Part shown: piece by piece, positions 33,061-45,075 of the stretch | Layout of the letters: every line of letters begins with the position of its first letter | How positions within the stretch are numbered: the stretch's first letter is position 1 | From: Rhineura floridana | Lineage: Eukaryota; Chordata; Lepidosauria; Squamata; Rhineuridae | Length of the DNA: 64,000 nucleotides | Assembly (NCBI RefSeq): GCF_030035675.1 | Contig: NC_084487.1 | Coordinates: 65,483,986-65,547,985 of the forward strand | Direction: 5' to 3' | Notes under the pieces: generated by a model | The model's input: only the letters and a program-made list of their open reading frames with translations | The model's database searches: none | What the model was told of the DNA's origin: nothing | Translations under genes and position numbers: made by a program

Positions 33061-36000
33061 AATGGCAGATCAGCAACCAGAGGCAGCGCAGGCTACAGGG
33101 GCAATCCAGTAGTGCAAGGCCCCAGCGCAACACAAAGACACAAAGCACAAGCACTCCAGGCTCCACTCCAAGTCTGTCGCCAAAACTAAGCACCTATCTA
33201 CCCATAGCACTTCCAAATGAGCCCGATACATCTCTGTCCCGGCCTCAGAGGCGCATGGTCAGGAGGCGTTATCTACGCTTTTTCACTCACCTACTGGTTC
33301 ATCTGAGGACGAGTATGAAGGGTTTCCCAGCCAAACAACCTTAGAATGCCCATCTCATTCAATGACAACGGCTTCGCGCCATTCTGATACTCCCATTCAG
33401 CCACATTTGCCTCCACAAGGACAGATGGTACCCCCTGATCCCCCCCCTGGGGTTACATCTGACTCCAGAATTTCTGTCCCAGTTGCGAGATGTTCTGGGG
33501 TTTTTTTCTCAAGCACAGTCTTTGTCTCAGACCAGTATATCACCTCAGCAAGCTATTCACTGGCAGTCCAGCTCCACAGGGCTTCATGGCTGTAATGATG
33601 AGGTTCCGCCTTCCTCTCCAAATCCCTTTGATGTTCCTAGAGGCAGACTTCACAGTGAACCCTTGGGGATGGAGGATTATTTGCCCTTTATTCAGGCAGA
33701 AGTTGACGAATGGCGTGGGGACTCTGATCTGAAGGAGAACTATACCTTTCATCTTTTTGACTCAGCTGATTACCTTCCTCTCTGCCGCAGAGTTATGGAC
33801 ACCCTCGGTATCCAACCTGTACAGCCACAAGATATGGCCCCTCCAGTGAAAGGGGCCAGAGTTCTCAAGTCTCCCAGGTTGGTGCATTACTCTATCCCTG
33901 TGCCAGACCCCATCAACAAGCTGCCCAAGGAGGAATGGATCCGCCAGCTGCGCCCACTTCACTTCTCGCCTTTAGCCAACAGAATCTATTCCTTGGCCCC
34001 TGAATTCATGTCCTTTCTGAATGTCCCGGGAGTGGATCAGCCAATTTCGAATTTGGTATCCGGGTCTCTCCTCCGGAAAGAAGGAGACTCCCAGTCTTCG
34101 GAGCGGCGATTGGACTTCGCTCTGCATAAGAACCATGAAGCCACTGCCTACTCCATGCGGGCCTCTACCACCCCCTCTATCTTCTCAAGGGCCTCTATGA
34201 TGTGTCTGGATGACCTTTTGGATGATTCCAACCCGGATCCAGCCAAACTTCAGAAAGCTCTTCTTAAGTTGCACAAAGCAGCTGCATTTGTGGCGGACAC
34301 CACTTTGGATGCAACCCACCAAGGAGCACAAGCTTTGGCTGCTGAAATAGTGTCTCAGAGAACTCTCTGGCTCCGTCACTGGGATGCTGATGCCACAGCC
34401 AGAGCCAACCTGTCTACGGCTTCATACTCGGGATTTTTGCTGTTTGGAGAAGAGGCTCTTAAAGCGGTTTTGATAGACCCTAAAGACAACCGAAAGCCAG
34501 CTTTAGCCACAGCCAGGAAAGATGACAGCAGATCATTTCAAAGGTTGCCCCACATCGTTCTTTCCAGCCCTTTCGGGGGGCACGGCCTGGGGGGTGAGGC
34601 GGTGACTCTCAAGTTCCCGATTTCCACTACTCCAGGGCACCCTGGCACAAACAGCAATTCCAGGGCAGAGCTCAGTACCAGGGAAGACAGGGTCCTTCGT
34701 CTTCATCATTCGGTAGAATATCAACTGGCTGGAACTAAGAGCCGTCCATCTGGCTCTTCGACATTTCCAGCAAATCTTGAGCTTGGAGCATGTGCTCATT
34801 CGGACAGACAACACATTTGTGAAATCTCATTTGAACAGGCAGAAGGGAACCAGGTCTCAAGTTCTCCAAACAGAGGCGTCCCAAATCTTCAACTGGGCCG
34901 AGGATCTTCTATCACTGAGGGCAGAACATCTCAGTGGGGTTCTGAATGTAACGGCCGATTGGCTCAGCAGGCAGCACGTGAGCCCAGGAGAGTGGAAACT
35001 TCATCCAGTGGTGTTCCACCTTCTTCAGCGTCATTTCGGCACTCTCTTGGTGGACCTCTTCACCTTGAGTCGCAATTGCCACCTGCCCCACTACTTCTCG
35101 ATGTACCTGGAATCGACGGCAGAATCTGTGGATGCACTGATAACACCCTGGCCGGATGGCCTATTGTACACCTTCCCCCAATACCTCTACTGGGCAGGAC
35201 ACTGAGGAAGCTGCGACGCGAAGGGGCTCAAGTGGTCCTGCTAGCCCTGTTCTGGCCTTGCTGACCGTGGTTCTCAGACCTTCTCTCTCTGTCAGTAACA
35301 GAACCCTGGAGGTTGCCTGTCAGGCTGGATCTTCTCTCACAGGGTTCAATCTGGCATCTGGATCCCGACTGGTTGAGTCTGACGGCTTGACGTTTGAACG
35401 GAGGCAGCTGAGTTCCTCTGGGCTACCTCAAGGAGTGGTTGACACAATTCTGGCAGCTTGGAGGCCGTCGACAAATCATATATACCAGAGTACCTGGCTT
35501 GCCTTTTCCAACTAGTGCACGTCCCAAGGCTTCTTACCTTCGCAAGTTACTGTACAACAGGTTTTGCAGTTCCTGTACAGAGGGCTGAAAATGGGTCTAA
35601 AAGCGAACAAGTTGCGTTGTCATGCATCCACTATCTTTTCAATTCTGGCAGTCTCTTCGTCTGCTGAACCCTTGGGCTCACACCCACTTATCAGACATTT
35701 TTTAAGAGGGGCTACTCTCCTTTCTCCAGCTATGCATCACCATTTCCCTTCATGGAGTCTGCCAAAGGTTCTACAAGCCCTACAGCGCCCTCCATTTGAA
35801 CCTCTTGCTTCAGTACCAAGGCGACTGTTATCCTTCAAGGTCCTTTTTCTGGTGGCAATTACATTGGCGAGAAGAGTCTCAGAGTTGGGAGCCTTGTCAT
35901 CAGCCCGCCATCTCTGCATTTTCCATAAGGACTCTGTAGTATTGAGGCCAGATCCATCTTTTTGCCCCAAGGTCAGTTCAGTATTCCATGCAACCAGGAC

Positions 36001-36619
36001 ATTGTTCTTCCGTCATTCGTCCCAAGCCCGTCCATCCATTAGAGAAGGCCTGGCACTCGCTGGATGTTCACAGAGTTCTCAAGACCTATCTATCTCGAAC
36101 CCAGGACATAAGACTAATGGAGTCATTATTTGTATCCTTTCACCCAAAGGACCCTAGGAAAGAAGGTTGCTAAATCTACTTTGTCGTGTTGGTTGTATGC
36201 CTGTATTACACTAGCGTATGAGTCTCTTCACCTTCCAGTGCCTACTAATATAACGGTGCATTCCACCAGATCAGCCACTACTATGGCTGCCTTCGCAACC
36301 AACGCACCTCTTGCAGGTATCTGTAGAGCGGCTGTATGGTCTACTCCAGACTCATTCATTAAGCATTATAAGATAGACCGCTACGCTTCTGCTGATGCCT
36401 CTTTTGGGAGGCATGTTCTGTAACAGGTTATTTCTCATGACTAATCAGTGGGTGGTCCCTCCCTATAAGGGCTGCTTTGGTACATCCCACATGATGGCAT
36501 CCTACCTGGGGAAAATGGACCATTGGTCTCACCTGAAGGGTGGTTTTCCCAGGTATGATGCCATCACAGCCCTCCCTGTTGTTATTCCATGTTATTTGAT
36601 ATAAGTCAAGATCTTTTGT

Positions 36620-36822
36620 TATGTTAGGAATATACTTGTTATTCACTTTGGGCTTAGGGCAAGAGTCGGAAGAAAGCAATTGGAAGAGTTTTGGACATGG
36701 CAAGAGGAATAAAGAGATCAAGTCTTCCCAAGAAAAAGAGGCCTGATTGGGCTGAAAATAGAGATAGGAGGAGCGTTTTGCAATGCCAACTGATGACCCT
36801 GATGGGGAAGAGAGAGGAGATT
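36620..36822. other. Short spacer between the DIRS fossil and L2
   Basis: No exon or known repeat was recognised. Confidence 0.4.
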
Positions 36823-39800
36823 TAATAATAATAATAAATTTAATTTCTGTGTCGCCTATCTGGCCAATGGCCACTCTAGGCGACGTACAACAGTTAAAAC
36901 ATAATATGATAAAATACAATACAATGATACAATATAAAAACAATATAAGAACAATACAGCAGCAGACAATAATATTAAAACAGGGTAGGAGGCATTCCAA
37001 TCTTAGTAATTAACCCTCCCTGGAAATCCTGAAGGCCTGTTGAAAGAGCCAGGTCTTTAAGGCTGTACGAAATGTATTTAGGGAAGAGGCATGCCGGAGA
37101 TCTTGTGGGAGGGAGTTCCAGAGGGTGGGGGCCGCCACTGAGAATGCCCTCTCTCTAGTACCCGCCAATCTAGCTGTTTTTGTCGGCGGGATTGAGAGAA
37201 GGCCCTGTGTGGCTGATCTTGTCGGGCGGCATAATTGGTGGCGTTGAAGGCGCTCCATAAGATAAACTGGGCCGAGACCGTATAGGGATTTAAAGGTTAG
37301 TACCAACACCTTGAATTGGGCTTGGAAAACAACTGGAAGCCAGTGTAGATCGAACAACACTGGTGTGATGTGATCCCGGTGGCGACTGTTCATAAGTAGT
37401 CGAGCCGCCGCATTTTGTATAAGTTGTAGTTTCCGGACCGTTTTCAAGGGTAACCCCACGTACAGCGCATTACAGTAATCCAAACGAGAGGTGACCAGGG
37501 CGTGTACTACCAGTGGGAGCTGATGAACAGGAAGGTAGGGTTGCAGCCTTCGTATGAGGTGTAGTTGATACCAGGCTGCCCGGCTCACTGCCGAAATCTG
37601 AGCCTCCATGGACAGCCTGGAATCAAGTACAACCCCAAGGCTGCAGACCTGGTCCTTCAGGGGTAGACTCACCCCACTGAACTTCAAGTCAACATCTCCC
37701 AACCTTCCTTTGTCTCCCACAAGCAGCACCTCAGTCTTATCGGGGTTCAGCTTCAGCTTGTTCCTTCCCATCCATCCACTCACGGATTCCAGGCACTTGG
37801 ACAAGGTCTCCACAGCCGACTTTGGTGAAGATTTAAACGAGAGATAGAGCTGAGTGTCATCTGCATATTGGTGACACTGCAGCCCAAATCTCCTAATGAT
37901 TGTCCCTAGTGGCTTCATATAAATGTTAAACAGCATGGGAGAGAGGATAGAGCCCTGTGGCACACCACAGTTGAGAGGCCAAGGGTCTGAAACCTCCTCC
38001 CCCAATGCTACTTGTTGATACCTATCGGAGAGAAAGGAATGGAACCACTGTAATACAGTACCTCCAATTCCCAATCCCTCCAGGCGATGTAAAAGGATAC
38101 TGTGGTCGACAGTATCAAAAGCCGCTGAGAGATCGAGGAGGACAAGAAAGGAGAATTCTCCCCTATCTAATGCCCTCCTCAAATCATCTACCAGAGCGAC
38201 CAAGGCTGTTTCAGTTCCATGACCAGTCCTGAAACCCGATTGGTATGGATCCAAGTAATCTGTTTCATCCAAGTGTGCTGACAACTGGTTGGCCACCACT
38301 CGCTCAATGACCTTGCCCAAAAATGGTAGATTCGAAATTGGGCGGAAGTTATTGAAAACTTGGGGATCCAAGGAGGGCTTCTTCAGGATGGGCTTTACAA
38401 TTGCCTCCTTGAAGGCTGATGGCATTACACCCTCTTTCAAGGATCCGTTTACCACTGCTTTAATCCCCTCGCCCAATTTCTCTCTGCAGCTCATAAGGAG
38501 CCACGATGGGCAAGGATCAGTTAGACAAGTGGTAGGCTTCACAGTTGTAAGCACCTTGTCCACATCCTCAGAAGGGAGAAGCCGAAACCGATCCCAACTT
38601 ACCGGCATGCAACTGGCCAACTCTGGTTCATTCAGTGAATCCACGGCGCACGGAATCGAGCTCCGCAAGTGTTCGATTTTATCAGCGAAGTGCTTTGCTA
38701 ATATGTCACAGGAGGCCTTTGACTGTTCCAACGGTTCCTGAGCAACTGGACCGACCAGGCTTCAGACCACCTGGAACAGCCTCCTGGGACAGCATTCCGC
38801 AGACACAATAGAGGCAGCAAAGAAAGCCTTCTTTCCTGCCTTTATTGCCACCTGGTAGGCAGCTACTGCTGCTCTAACCTGTGTCCGGACATCTTTGGAG
38901 CGGGATTTCCGCCACCGGCGTTCTAGTCGCCTCACCTCCTGTCTCAGACTACGCAACCACGGTGTATACCATGGTGCTAGCTGAGTTCTATTCAGGGAGA
39001 GAGGACGTTTCGGAGCCACCTGGTCTAATGCCCTGGTGATCCCATCATTCCACTCCTTCACCAGGGTTTCGACCGGGCGACCTTCAGCAGGTTCCAATTC
39101 CCCTAGCGCAGTCAGGAATCCATCCGGATCCATCAGGTGCCTGGGGCGGACCATTCTAATAGGTCCTTCACCCCTGCGGAGCGGGCATGGTATCGAGAAG
39201 TTCATGTTTACCAGGTAGTGATCTGACCGTGACACAGGGGTGGAATAAACCACTCCCAACTTCAGACCACTTCTCTCCTCTCCCAGGACAAACACAAGGT
39301 CAAGAGTATGACTGGCTACATGGGTGGGCCCAATATTACTAAGGTGCAGTTCCCAGGAAGCCATGGTTTCCAGGAAATCCCAAGGGGCTAAAGTGAGAGT
39401 GGTCTCGGCATGCACGTTAAAGTCACCCAGCACTAACAATTCTGGGGACAATGCCCGTACAGCCGAGACCACCTCCAGCACCTCGGCCAGGGAATGTGCT
39501 GTGCAGCGGGGTGGGCGGTACACCAGTAAGATCCCTAAACTGCCCTTCGGGCCCAACCTCCAGTACATACAATCAACGAATTGAGTCCTATGAAGAGGAG
39601 GTCTTGCAAAAACCAAGGATTCTCGATAGATGGCTGCCACGCCCCCTCCCCGCCTTCCCACCCTCGGCTGCTGTGCATAACGGAAACCTGGTGGACACAT
39701 GGCCTCAAGAATGGGAGCAGAGGCTTCGTCCAACCAAGTCTCCGTAATGCATGCCAGGTCTGCCCGCCCATCCAAGATCATGTCATGGATGAGTGAGGTC

Positions 39801-40015
39801 TTCTGCGTTACAGACCTGGCATTACATAACAGCAGTCAAAGGTTGGTAGGAACCTTGCGTCCCCCAGTTTAATGCATGTCCTTGCTCTGCGAGTCTGGGG
39901 TCCCATATGTTGGAGGTGAGGGAACCTCTTCAGAGAGAAGGGAGAAGAAGGAGAGGGGAAAAGTCCACAGAAAAGTTCTGGGACAGAGAGAAGTGAGGTC
40001 TCTTGGATATCCAAA
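36823..40015 (-). mobile_element. Nearly complete L2 LINE
   Basis: A minus-strand L2 covers the AP endonuclease, RT and 3' UTR with an (AAT)n tail at 36,823-36,840. The coding frame from about 39,835 to 37,010 has only one stop. The 3' end matches the other L2 copies. The low number of defects suggests a recent insertion. The first part (upstream of LLCNARSV near 39,835) is untidy and may include the 5' UTR or the end of ORF1. Confidence 0.88.
37010..39835 (-). pseudogene. L2 ORF2: AP endonuclease and RT with a single in-frame stop
   Basis: The frame starts near CNARSVTQKTSLIHDMILDG and shows CITETWLDE, LLVLGDFNVHAETT, SHTLDLVF and SRSDHYLV (endonuclease). After one TGA at 38,762-38,764 it continues in the same frame with [82 protein letters not shown] and the C-terminal TLWNSLPQDLRHASSLNTFR. 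The TGA lies after FQVV and could be a CGA-to-TGA CpG transition. Only one defect is visible over more than 900 codons. This LINE is independent of host genes. Confidence 0.88.
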
Positions 40016-40319
40016 GATTCCTAGCCAGTAAGGTGAAAAGCATCACCTTTTATGCTCAAGATGGGCTTGAAAATTAACATAAAAATAAAGACTGCAAAAT
40101 CTGTTTTCCGTGGCTGTGAATGGGTGTTAAAAGTTTGTAAATTGTTATAATCAAGAAGAGCTTGTCTAAAATATTTGAGAAATGGCTTCTAGAAATGCAT
40201 CTTATTTTGGGGTCTGCTGGCAAGAACCTTCAGACTATTGAAAACTACTAGTAATTAAGACATTTGGGGAAAGGAGTAAAATTTAGGTGATAATATCTTT
40301 GGCTGGACACGTCTAGAAA

Positions 40320-40395
40320 AAATGGAAATGGACTGCCTTTCAGTCGATCCTGACTTATGGAGACCCTATGAATAGGGATTTCATGGTAAGCAGTT
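40320..40395 (-). mobile_element. Bov-B-type 3' tail fragment
   Basis: The run AATGGACTGCCTTTCAGTCG then 'gacttatggagaccctatgaatagggatttcatgg' is the reverse of the Bov-B LINE 3' end (encoding the L-I-H-R-V-A-I-S segment). It is a short truncated copy or a tail of a related SINE. Confidence 0.7.
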
Positions 40396-40465
40396 TAAAT
40401 TGAATTTTCCTTCTCAGGTGTAGGCTACCATAGCAAAAGCTGGATTTTTTGAGGGGTGGTTTATA

Positions 40466-40860
40466 ACAATGAAATGGGAAATGGACTGCCTTCAAGTCGA
40501 TCCCAACTTATGGTGACCCTATGAATAGGGATTTCATGGTTTGCAGTATTCAGAGGGGGTTTACAATTGCCTCCCTCTGAGGCTAGTCCTCCCCAGCTGG
40601 CTAGGGTCTGCTCAGTTTGCTACAGCTGCACAAGCCAGCCCCTTCCTTGTCCGCAACTGCCAGCTGGGGGGCAACTGGGCTCCTTGGGACTATGCAGCTT
40701 GCCCACGGCTGCACAGGTAGCAGGGCACGTAACCCCTGAGCCACTTACTGTAGCTGGCCCTTGGCACCCAGGAGAGACAAGCAGGGATTTGATCTCACAG
40801 ACTCTGGACTCCCAACCAGGCTCTCCTCCCCACTGTGCTATACCAGCACAATACATAGAT
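40466..40860 (-). mobile_element. tRNA-derived SINE with Bov-B tail (Sauria-SINE-like)
   Basis: Read on the minus strand, the 5' head is GCTGGTATAGCACAGTGGGG, then 'agcctggttgggagtccagagtctgtgagatcaaatccc' with a B-box-like GATCAAATCCC, and a middle region 'ctgggtgccaagggccagct'. The 3' part ('catgaaatccctattcatag') is the Bov-B LINE tail. This head-plus-tail architecture is that of Sauria SINEs, which use Bov-B enzymes for retrotransposition. It is a strong marker of a squamate genome. Confidence 0.78.
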
Positions 40861-40934
40861 ATAAAAGTAAAGTAAGCAGCTCCCACAGTATCAGTGTTCA
40901 TATGTTTTTCTCATTTTCCATGTTATTCTGTTGC

Positions 40935-41110
40935 AGCAAAACAGGTAAGTCTTCTGGCACCTTAAAAACTAATAAGGTTATTGTGTCATAAGCTTTTGCT
41001 TAAGCCAAAACAAATCTGTTAATCTTTAAGGTGCCAATTGCATGGGCTCCAGGGCTATAAAAGCTTATGAAACAATCCATCTGTAAGTTGCCACAAAACT
41101 CTTAGTCAGT
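40935..41110. repeat. Dispersed 'caccttaaagactaacaaat' repeat
   Basis: The stretch contains TCTGGCACCTTAAAAACTAA, 'gtcataagcttttgctt' and an inverted relative 'aatctttaaggtgccaattg', a repeat type widespread in reptiles. A fragment also occurs at about 44,380-44,425. I do not know its class. Confidence 0.5.
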
Positions 41111-41119
41111 TCCATTTGA

Positions 41120-42390
41120 ATTTGGACTCTGTGTGTACATGGACAAACACAATGAAGTAGAAATTACAACCTGTGTGTGAATAACATTCTGGATGTCCTG
41201 GGTGCCAAGCTGAAAGCAGTACCACTCTGAGCTTGATGTATTGCCTATAGTTAGGTCGGACAGAGTTGGGGGAGTAAGTGCCTTTAACTTTTTTTTCAAA
41301 GTTTAACAGGTTGCATGGGTACTAGCTATGAAATAAATAAATAAATAATAAAATGAATTTCCACCTATTAGCTTTAAAGTATGTTTCTCTTTCATTTCCA
41401 GTTTGAAGTCATTTGTTATAGATAAAAATCAGCAGAATGTGGCTTTTGGTTACATTACCAAGCATGACAAATACTGTAAATACAATCAGCACTATAAATA
41501 ACTATAAGCTTTCTAAACTGTAAGAGGTCAGTTTCAAAATTGTATAACTATTTTATTTATAACTTTTCTTTATTATTTTCAAAGACAAAAATACAAACAT
41601 CTTGTCCAGCACTGGAGTAGCACTGTCAGCAAATTATGGAGAGGTAGCTCTAGGCCCTTTTCATGAAACGTAGCAGGTTGAAAAGTAGGATCTGTTACAA
41701 TGCTATGTTTTGAAATCCTGCAAAAGCCACACAACATAACAAGAGCCATCCCAAATGGCTCATCTGGTCCAGCATCTTGTTTCCAGACTGGCCAATTAGA
41801 TGCCCAAAAAAAGCCTCATATGTTTTAGCTTTTCCTCATAACAGAGTTGTTCCAGCCCTATTATCAGTTTGGTTGCCTTTTCTGAATCTTTTCCATCTCT
41901 ACAATATCCTTTTTGAGGTGTATTGACTGGAACCGTACACAATATTCCAAGTGTGGCAGTCACCACACAGAATTTTGTATAATGTGTATAAGGGTTTTTT
42001 TTACCACTTTCTTAATAATTCCTATGCTTAATTTTTTTCATAGCAGCTACCCACTGGGCCAACATCTTCACTGAGCTATCCACAACTACCTCACAAGTGT
42101 ATATGTGACAGAGTTTTTTGCCTCAGTGTGCATCACTTTACACTTGCTTACACTGAACCACATTTGCCCACTTTGAAAATATATTTTTGGACTCCTCCCA
42201 ATCCCCCTTTGTTTTTTGACTCGGAACAATTTGGGGTCATCAACAAACTTGGCCACCTCAGTGCTCATCCTCCAGGTCATTTATATTCCTCCCTTCCTCC
42301 CAAAAGGAGCCCAGTTCAGAACTTTATGAACAAGTTAAAAAGTACTGCTGGTTGGGGGATTCCCACTTTTTCTGCATTTATGGACAAATG
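41120..42390. other. No gene; old repeat debris
   Basis: The part at about 41,700-42,110 ('gaaccgtacacaatattccaagtgtgg', 'cccactgggccaacatcttcactgagct') is an old, common tetrapod repeat that I cannot class with certainty. A short L2 3' end lies near 42,280-42,315. The minus-strand frame at 41,299-41,102 shows no domain I recognise. Confidence 0.45.
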
Positions 42391-42394
42391 TAAC

Positions 42395-43100
42395 TCTTAT
42401 TAATAATTTAAGATATGCAGACGATACCATACTACTAGCAGAAACCAGGAATGATTTCAAACGAATGCTGATGAAAGTTAAAGAGGAAAGCACAAAAGCA
42501 CGACTACAGCTGAACATCAAGACAATTAAAGTAATGACAACAGAAGAGTTATGTAACTTTAAAGTTCACAACAATGACATTGAACTTGTCAAGGATTATC
42601 AATACCTTGGCACAGTCATTAACCAAAATGGAGACAATAGTCAAGAAATCAGAAGGCTAGGACTGGGGAGGGCAGTTATGAGAGAACTAGAAAAGGTCCT
42701 CAAATGGAAAGATGTATCACTGAACACTAAAGTCAGGATCATTCAGACCATGGTATTCCCAAACTCTATGTATGGAGGTGAAAGTTGGACAGTGAAAAAA
42801 GCGGATAAGAGAAAAATCAACTCATTTGAAATGTGGTGTTGGAGGAGAGCTTTGCGCATGACTGCGAAAAAGACAAATAATTGGGTGTTAGAACATATTA
42901 ACCAGAACTATCACTAGAAGCTAAAATGATGAAACTGAATACTTTGGACACATGGATTGATTCCATAAAGGAAACCACAGACTTGAACTTACAAGATCTG
43001 AACAGGGTGGTTCACAACAGATGCTATTGGAGGTTACTGATTCATAGGGTCGCCATAAGTCATGATCGACATGAAGGCACATAACAACAACAATTAACAA
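42395..43100 (+). mobile_element. Bov-B (RTE) LINE fragment 1
   Basis: A plus-strand RT starts inside the Y-A-D-D box (RYADDTILLAETRNDF) and continues with NFKVHNNDIELVKDYQYLGT, NSMYGGESWTVKKADKRKIN, SFEMWCWRRALRMTAKKTNN and a 3' end coding NRVVHNRCYWRLLIHRVAIS. This is the standard Bov-B C-terminal region. Frame damage and an internal deletion follow the K-T-N-N-W-V-L-E block near 42,910-42,950. It is 5'-truncated at the Y-A-D-D motif. Bov-B is known for horizontal transfer between squamates and mammals. Confidence 0.88.
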
Positions 43101-43149
43101 TACATCCCACATCTCCCATAAGGGAAAAAAAAGAAGTATACTTATTGTA

Positions 43150-43255
43150 AATTAACAATCTAATCCTATGCATATTTCCTCAAAAGGAGGAAAGTCCTGC
43201 TGAGGTCAGTGAAGCTCACCCCCATGTAAGTTTGTGTTGGATTGGCTGCCTAAGC
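43150..43255. mobile_element. Short MITE fragment (TAATCCTATGCA type)
   Basis: The stretch from CAATCTAATCCTATGCATAT to 'gtgttggattggctgcc' is a diverged member of the GCAATCCTA-ended short repeat family. Confidence 0.5.
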
Positions 43256-43689
43256 AATTCAGTCTTCTTAAGGATAGTCCAAATAGTTGAAAATGTAGAG
43301 ATACTCTAGGCACACTGGGGTGGAGGTCCATATTTTCGATGGTATGCACCCATCAAAACCACAACATATTTGCACTGGCTGATGTGAATATTCCCAGTTC
43401 CCATGGTATCTTCACCATAAAGAATGAAAAGAGTGAAGGAATCAAGTATACTGTATCACTTGTCCAGGGTATGCCCAGTGCACACTTTCGCATCCTCCAG
43501 ATGACCTGTTTATTGAGCATTCATCCTGATTTGCTTACACAAAACTTACATGGAGGTTAGACTACATCGGGTCTTTATTGAACATTTGTTCAATTTGTGG
43601 AGAGGTTATATGGGAATAAGTATTCATCCTGATTTGCTTGAGCAGTGTTTAGATATCTTCCATCTTTCATGGAGGATAAGGCTATCAAA

Positions 43690-43900
43690 GGCTACTAGCC
43701 ATGATGGCTGTGCTCTGCCACCATAGTCAGAGGCAGCATGCTTCTGAAAACCAGTTGCCAGAAGCCGGTAGGGAGAGTCTTCCACTCAGGTCCTGCTTGC
43801 GGACTTCCCATGGGCATCTGGTTGGCAACTGTGGGAACAGGATGCTGCACTAGATGGGCCACGGCCTCTTCCAGGAGGCTCTTCTTATGTTCCCATTAAT
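43690..43900 (+). mobile_element. CR1-type 3' end fragment
   Basis: The sequence 'tgctgcactagatgggccacggcctcttccaggaggctcttcttatgttc' is the usual 3' end shared by squamate CR1 copies and related SINEs; a second instance is at about 47,625-47,680. No coding part is kept. Confidence 0.55.
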
Positions 43901-44570
43901 CATTCATTCATTTCCCCATCACTTTCCGAAAGACAAAAAGGCCTTTTTAAAAAACATTGATTTGTTGCACCAGGTTCACAGAGCACTTTAAACCACACAA
44001 ATATAAATTTTCAGTATGCACTTGAAACCCTCCTGCAAAATAATAAGGCTGCAGACAACCTTAGTTGGTGTGTACTGTGGCAGGTCTGCAATCTACTGCA
44101 TGTCAGTTAGTTCTCTACATTTCCAATCACATCAGGCAGTCCCATAGTATTATAATAATCCCTCACTTTGATGTGGGCATCTAGCATCACTCTGCCAAAG
44201 AATTCAAGAAATATTAAAATCATGCATTTCTTTATACAATCAAGAAACTACTCAGATTGCATTCCTCAAAAACGAGCATGTTCAAGTTTTGTCCAACACC
44301 ATGCCCAAATTAACTAAACTGAGGATCTATCCAGGCACAGCCAAGGTTATTCATAGACTGCCTTCAAAAACCTCTGGCCACAAAGTGCCACAAGACTCTT
44401 CTTTGCTCAAGCCAAATCAATGCATTTGTCTGACATGCACTACTATACTGTACCTGTCTTGAAAAAAATATATATAACATGCAAAGCAAAAAAGGGACCT
44501 TGCAGGATGCTTTTCAGTGGCACTACAAAAAAAAAAAAGTTTAGAACAGTTTGTTGCTATCCCTTTAGTT
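43900..44570. other. No gene recognised (proposed intron 1)
   Basis: Apart from a short dispersed-repeat fragment (about 44,380-44,425) and an A-run near 44,528-44,538, I see nothing. I looked here for a phase-2 exon to follow the candidate first exon and found none that stayed open. Confidence 0.4.
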
Positions 44571-44575
44571 CTCAC

Positions 44576-44631
44576 ATGTGCTTTGCTCCACATACAGCAA
44601 AGAAAAACCGCCAAATGCAGCTTCTGGACAT
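44576..44631 (-). CDS. Candidate first coding exon with signal-peptide start
   Basis: On the minus strand, directly after a CpG-rich block, an ATG opens the frame MSRSCIWRFFFAVCGAKH. After 56 bp comes a good donor, CAT|GTGAGA (phase 2). A basic Arg, then a Trp/Phe-rich hydrophobic core and small residues, look like the first part of a secretory signal. The position, about 6.5 kb downstream of the OTOGL stop and upstream of all lectin/FN3 exons on the same strand, suits exon 1 of that gene. I could not find the next exon with a phase-2 acceptor, so the link is inference. The frame is also open upstream of the ATG, so openness alone is not evidence. Confidence 0.4.
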
Positions 44632-44634
44632 CCC

Positions 44635-45060
44635 AGAGCGCACGGGGTTCCCTTTCAAATCTTTGCGCTCTCTCGCCTCAGCCCAGCAGCCGGAGCTGCG
44701 GAAGGTCTGTGCCACCAAGAGGAAGAAAGAGTGCGAGAGCTGAGTTGCTGCTTTCTTTCCGGCAAACCTGTGGCCTGGAGCTCGGCCGCCAGTCGCATGC
44801 AAAACCCACCTGCTCGCCAGCGAGAGAACAAAAGCCCGCCTTTTGTGAGCGCCGGTCTTCACTATGTGGCAGCGCCTGCTGTTCCCTGTCTGTCTCTCAG
44901 GTCCCCACTTCCAATTTGTTCTGGTCACTCTTGCCCTTTTCTCTTCTTTAGGCTGCTGAGGGAAGTCTCTCCATGGAAACTTAAGAAGGGGAGGGGGGAG
45001 GGGAGGAGAAGGAACTGACGGGTGGAAGGGAAAGCGAGGCAGTGACTCAGCAAACGGTGA
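44635..45060 (-). promoter_or_regulatory. CpG-island-like block, candidate promoter of the lectin/FN3 gene
   Basis: This is the only clearly CpG-rich, non-transposon stretch in the window. Between about 44,635 and 44,885 I count roughly 17 CpG dinucleotides, in a region where CpG is otherwise rare outside young LINEs. It also holds G/C-box-like runs (near 44,990-45,010) and an AP-1-like TGACTCA (near 45,046). Downstream on the minus strand follows the ATG and splice donor of the candidate first exon. A Bov-B insertion abuts its far side at about 45,076. A short upstream ORF starts within the block. It could instead be a GC-rich relic of another element. Confidence 0.45.
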
Positions 45061-45075
45061 CTTTGATTTGGGGGA

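Larger units (their letters stand above)
29670..36620 (+). mobile_element. DIRS-type retroelement fossil with a nested L2
   Basis: The left end near 29,715-29,745 (CCCCAGGTAGGATGACATCA) recurs inverted at the right end near 36,485-36,518, as expected for DIRS inverted terminal repeats. Inside, on the plus strand, lie a gag-like region from about 33.06 kb, a reverse transcriptase/RNase H region to about 35.3 kb, and a tyrosine recombinase region to about 36.42 kb. An L2 is inserted in the left part (30,031-32,665). The element is broken, with several breaks, but long stretches remain open, so it is fairly young. The same family gave rise to the short fossil at 8.46-10.15 kb. Confidence 0.82.

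Noticed and set aside
41102-41299. Minus-strand frame (PPTLSDLTIGNTSSSEWYCF) as the missing FN3 first-half exon
   Set aside because: The Pro-rich start and Trp are superficially FN3-like, but there is no phase-0 donor leading to 25,421, no strand-C pattern, and it borders repeat debris.
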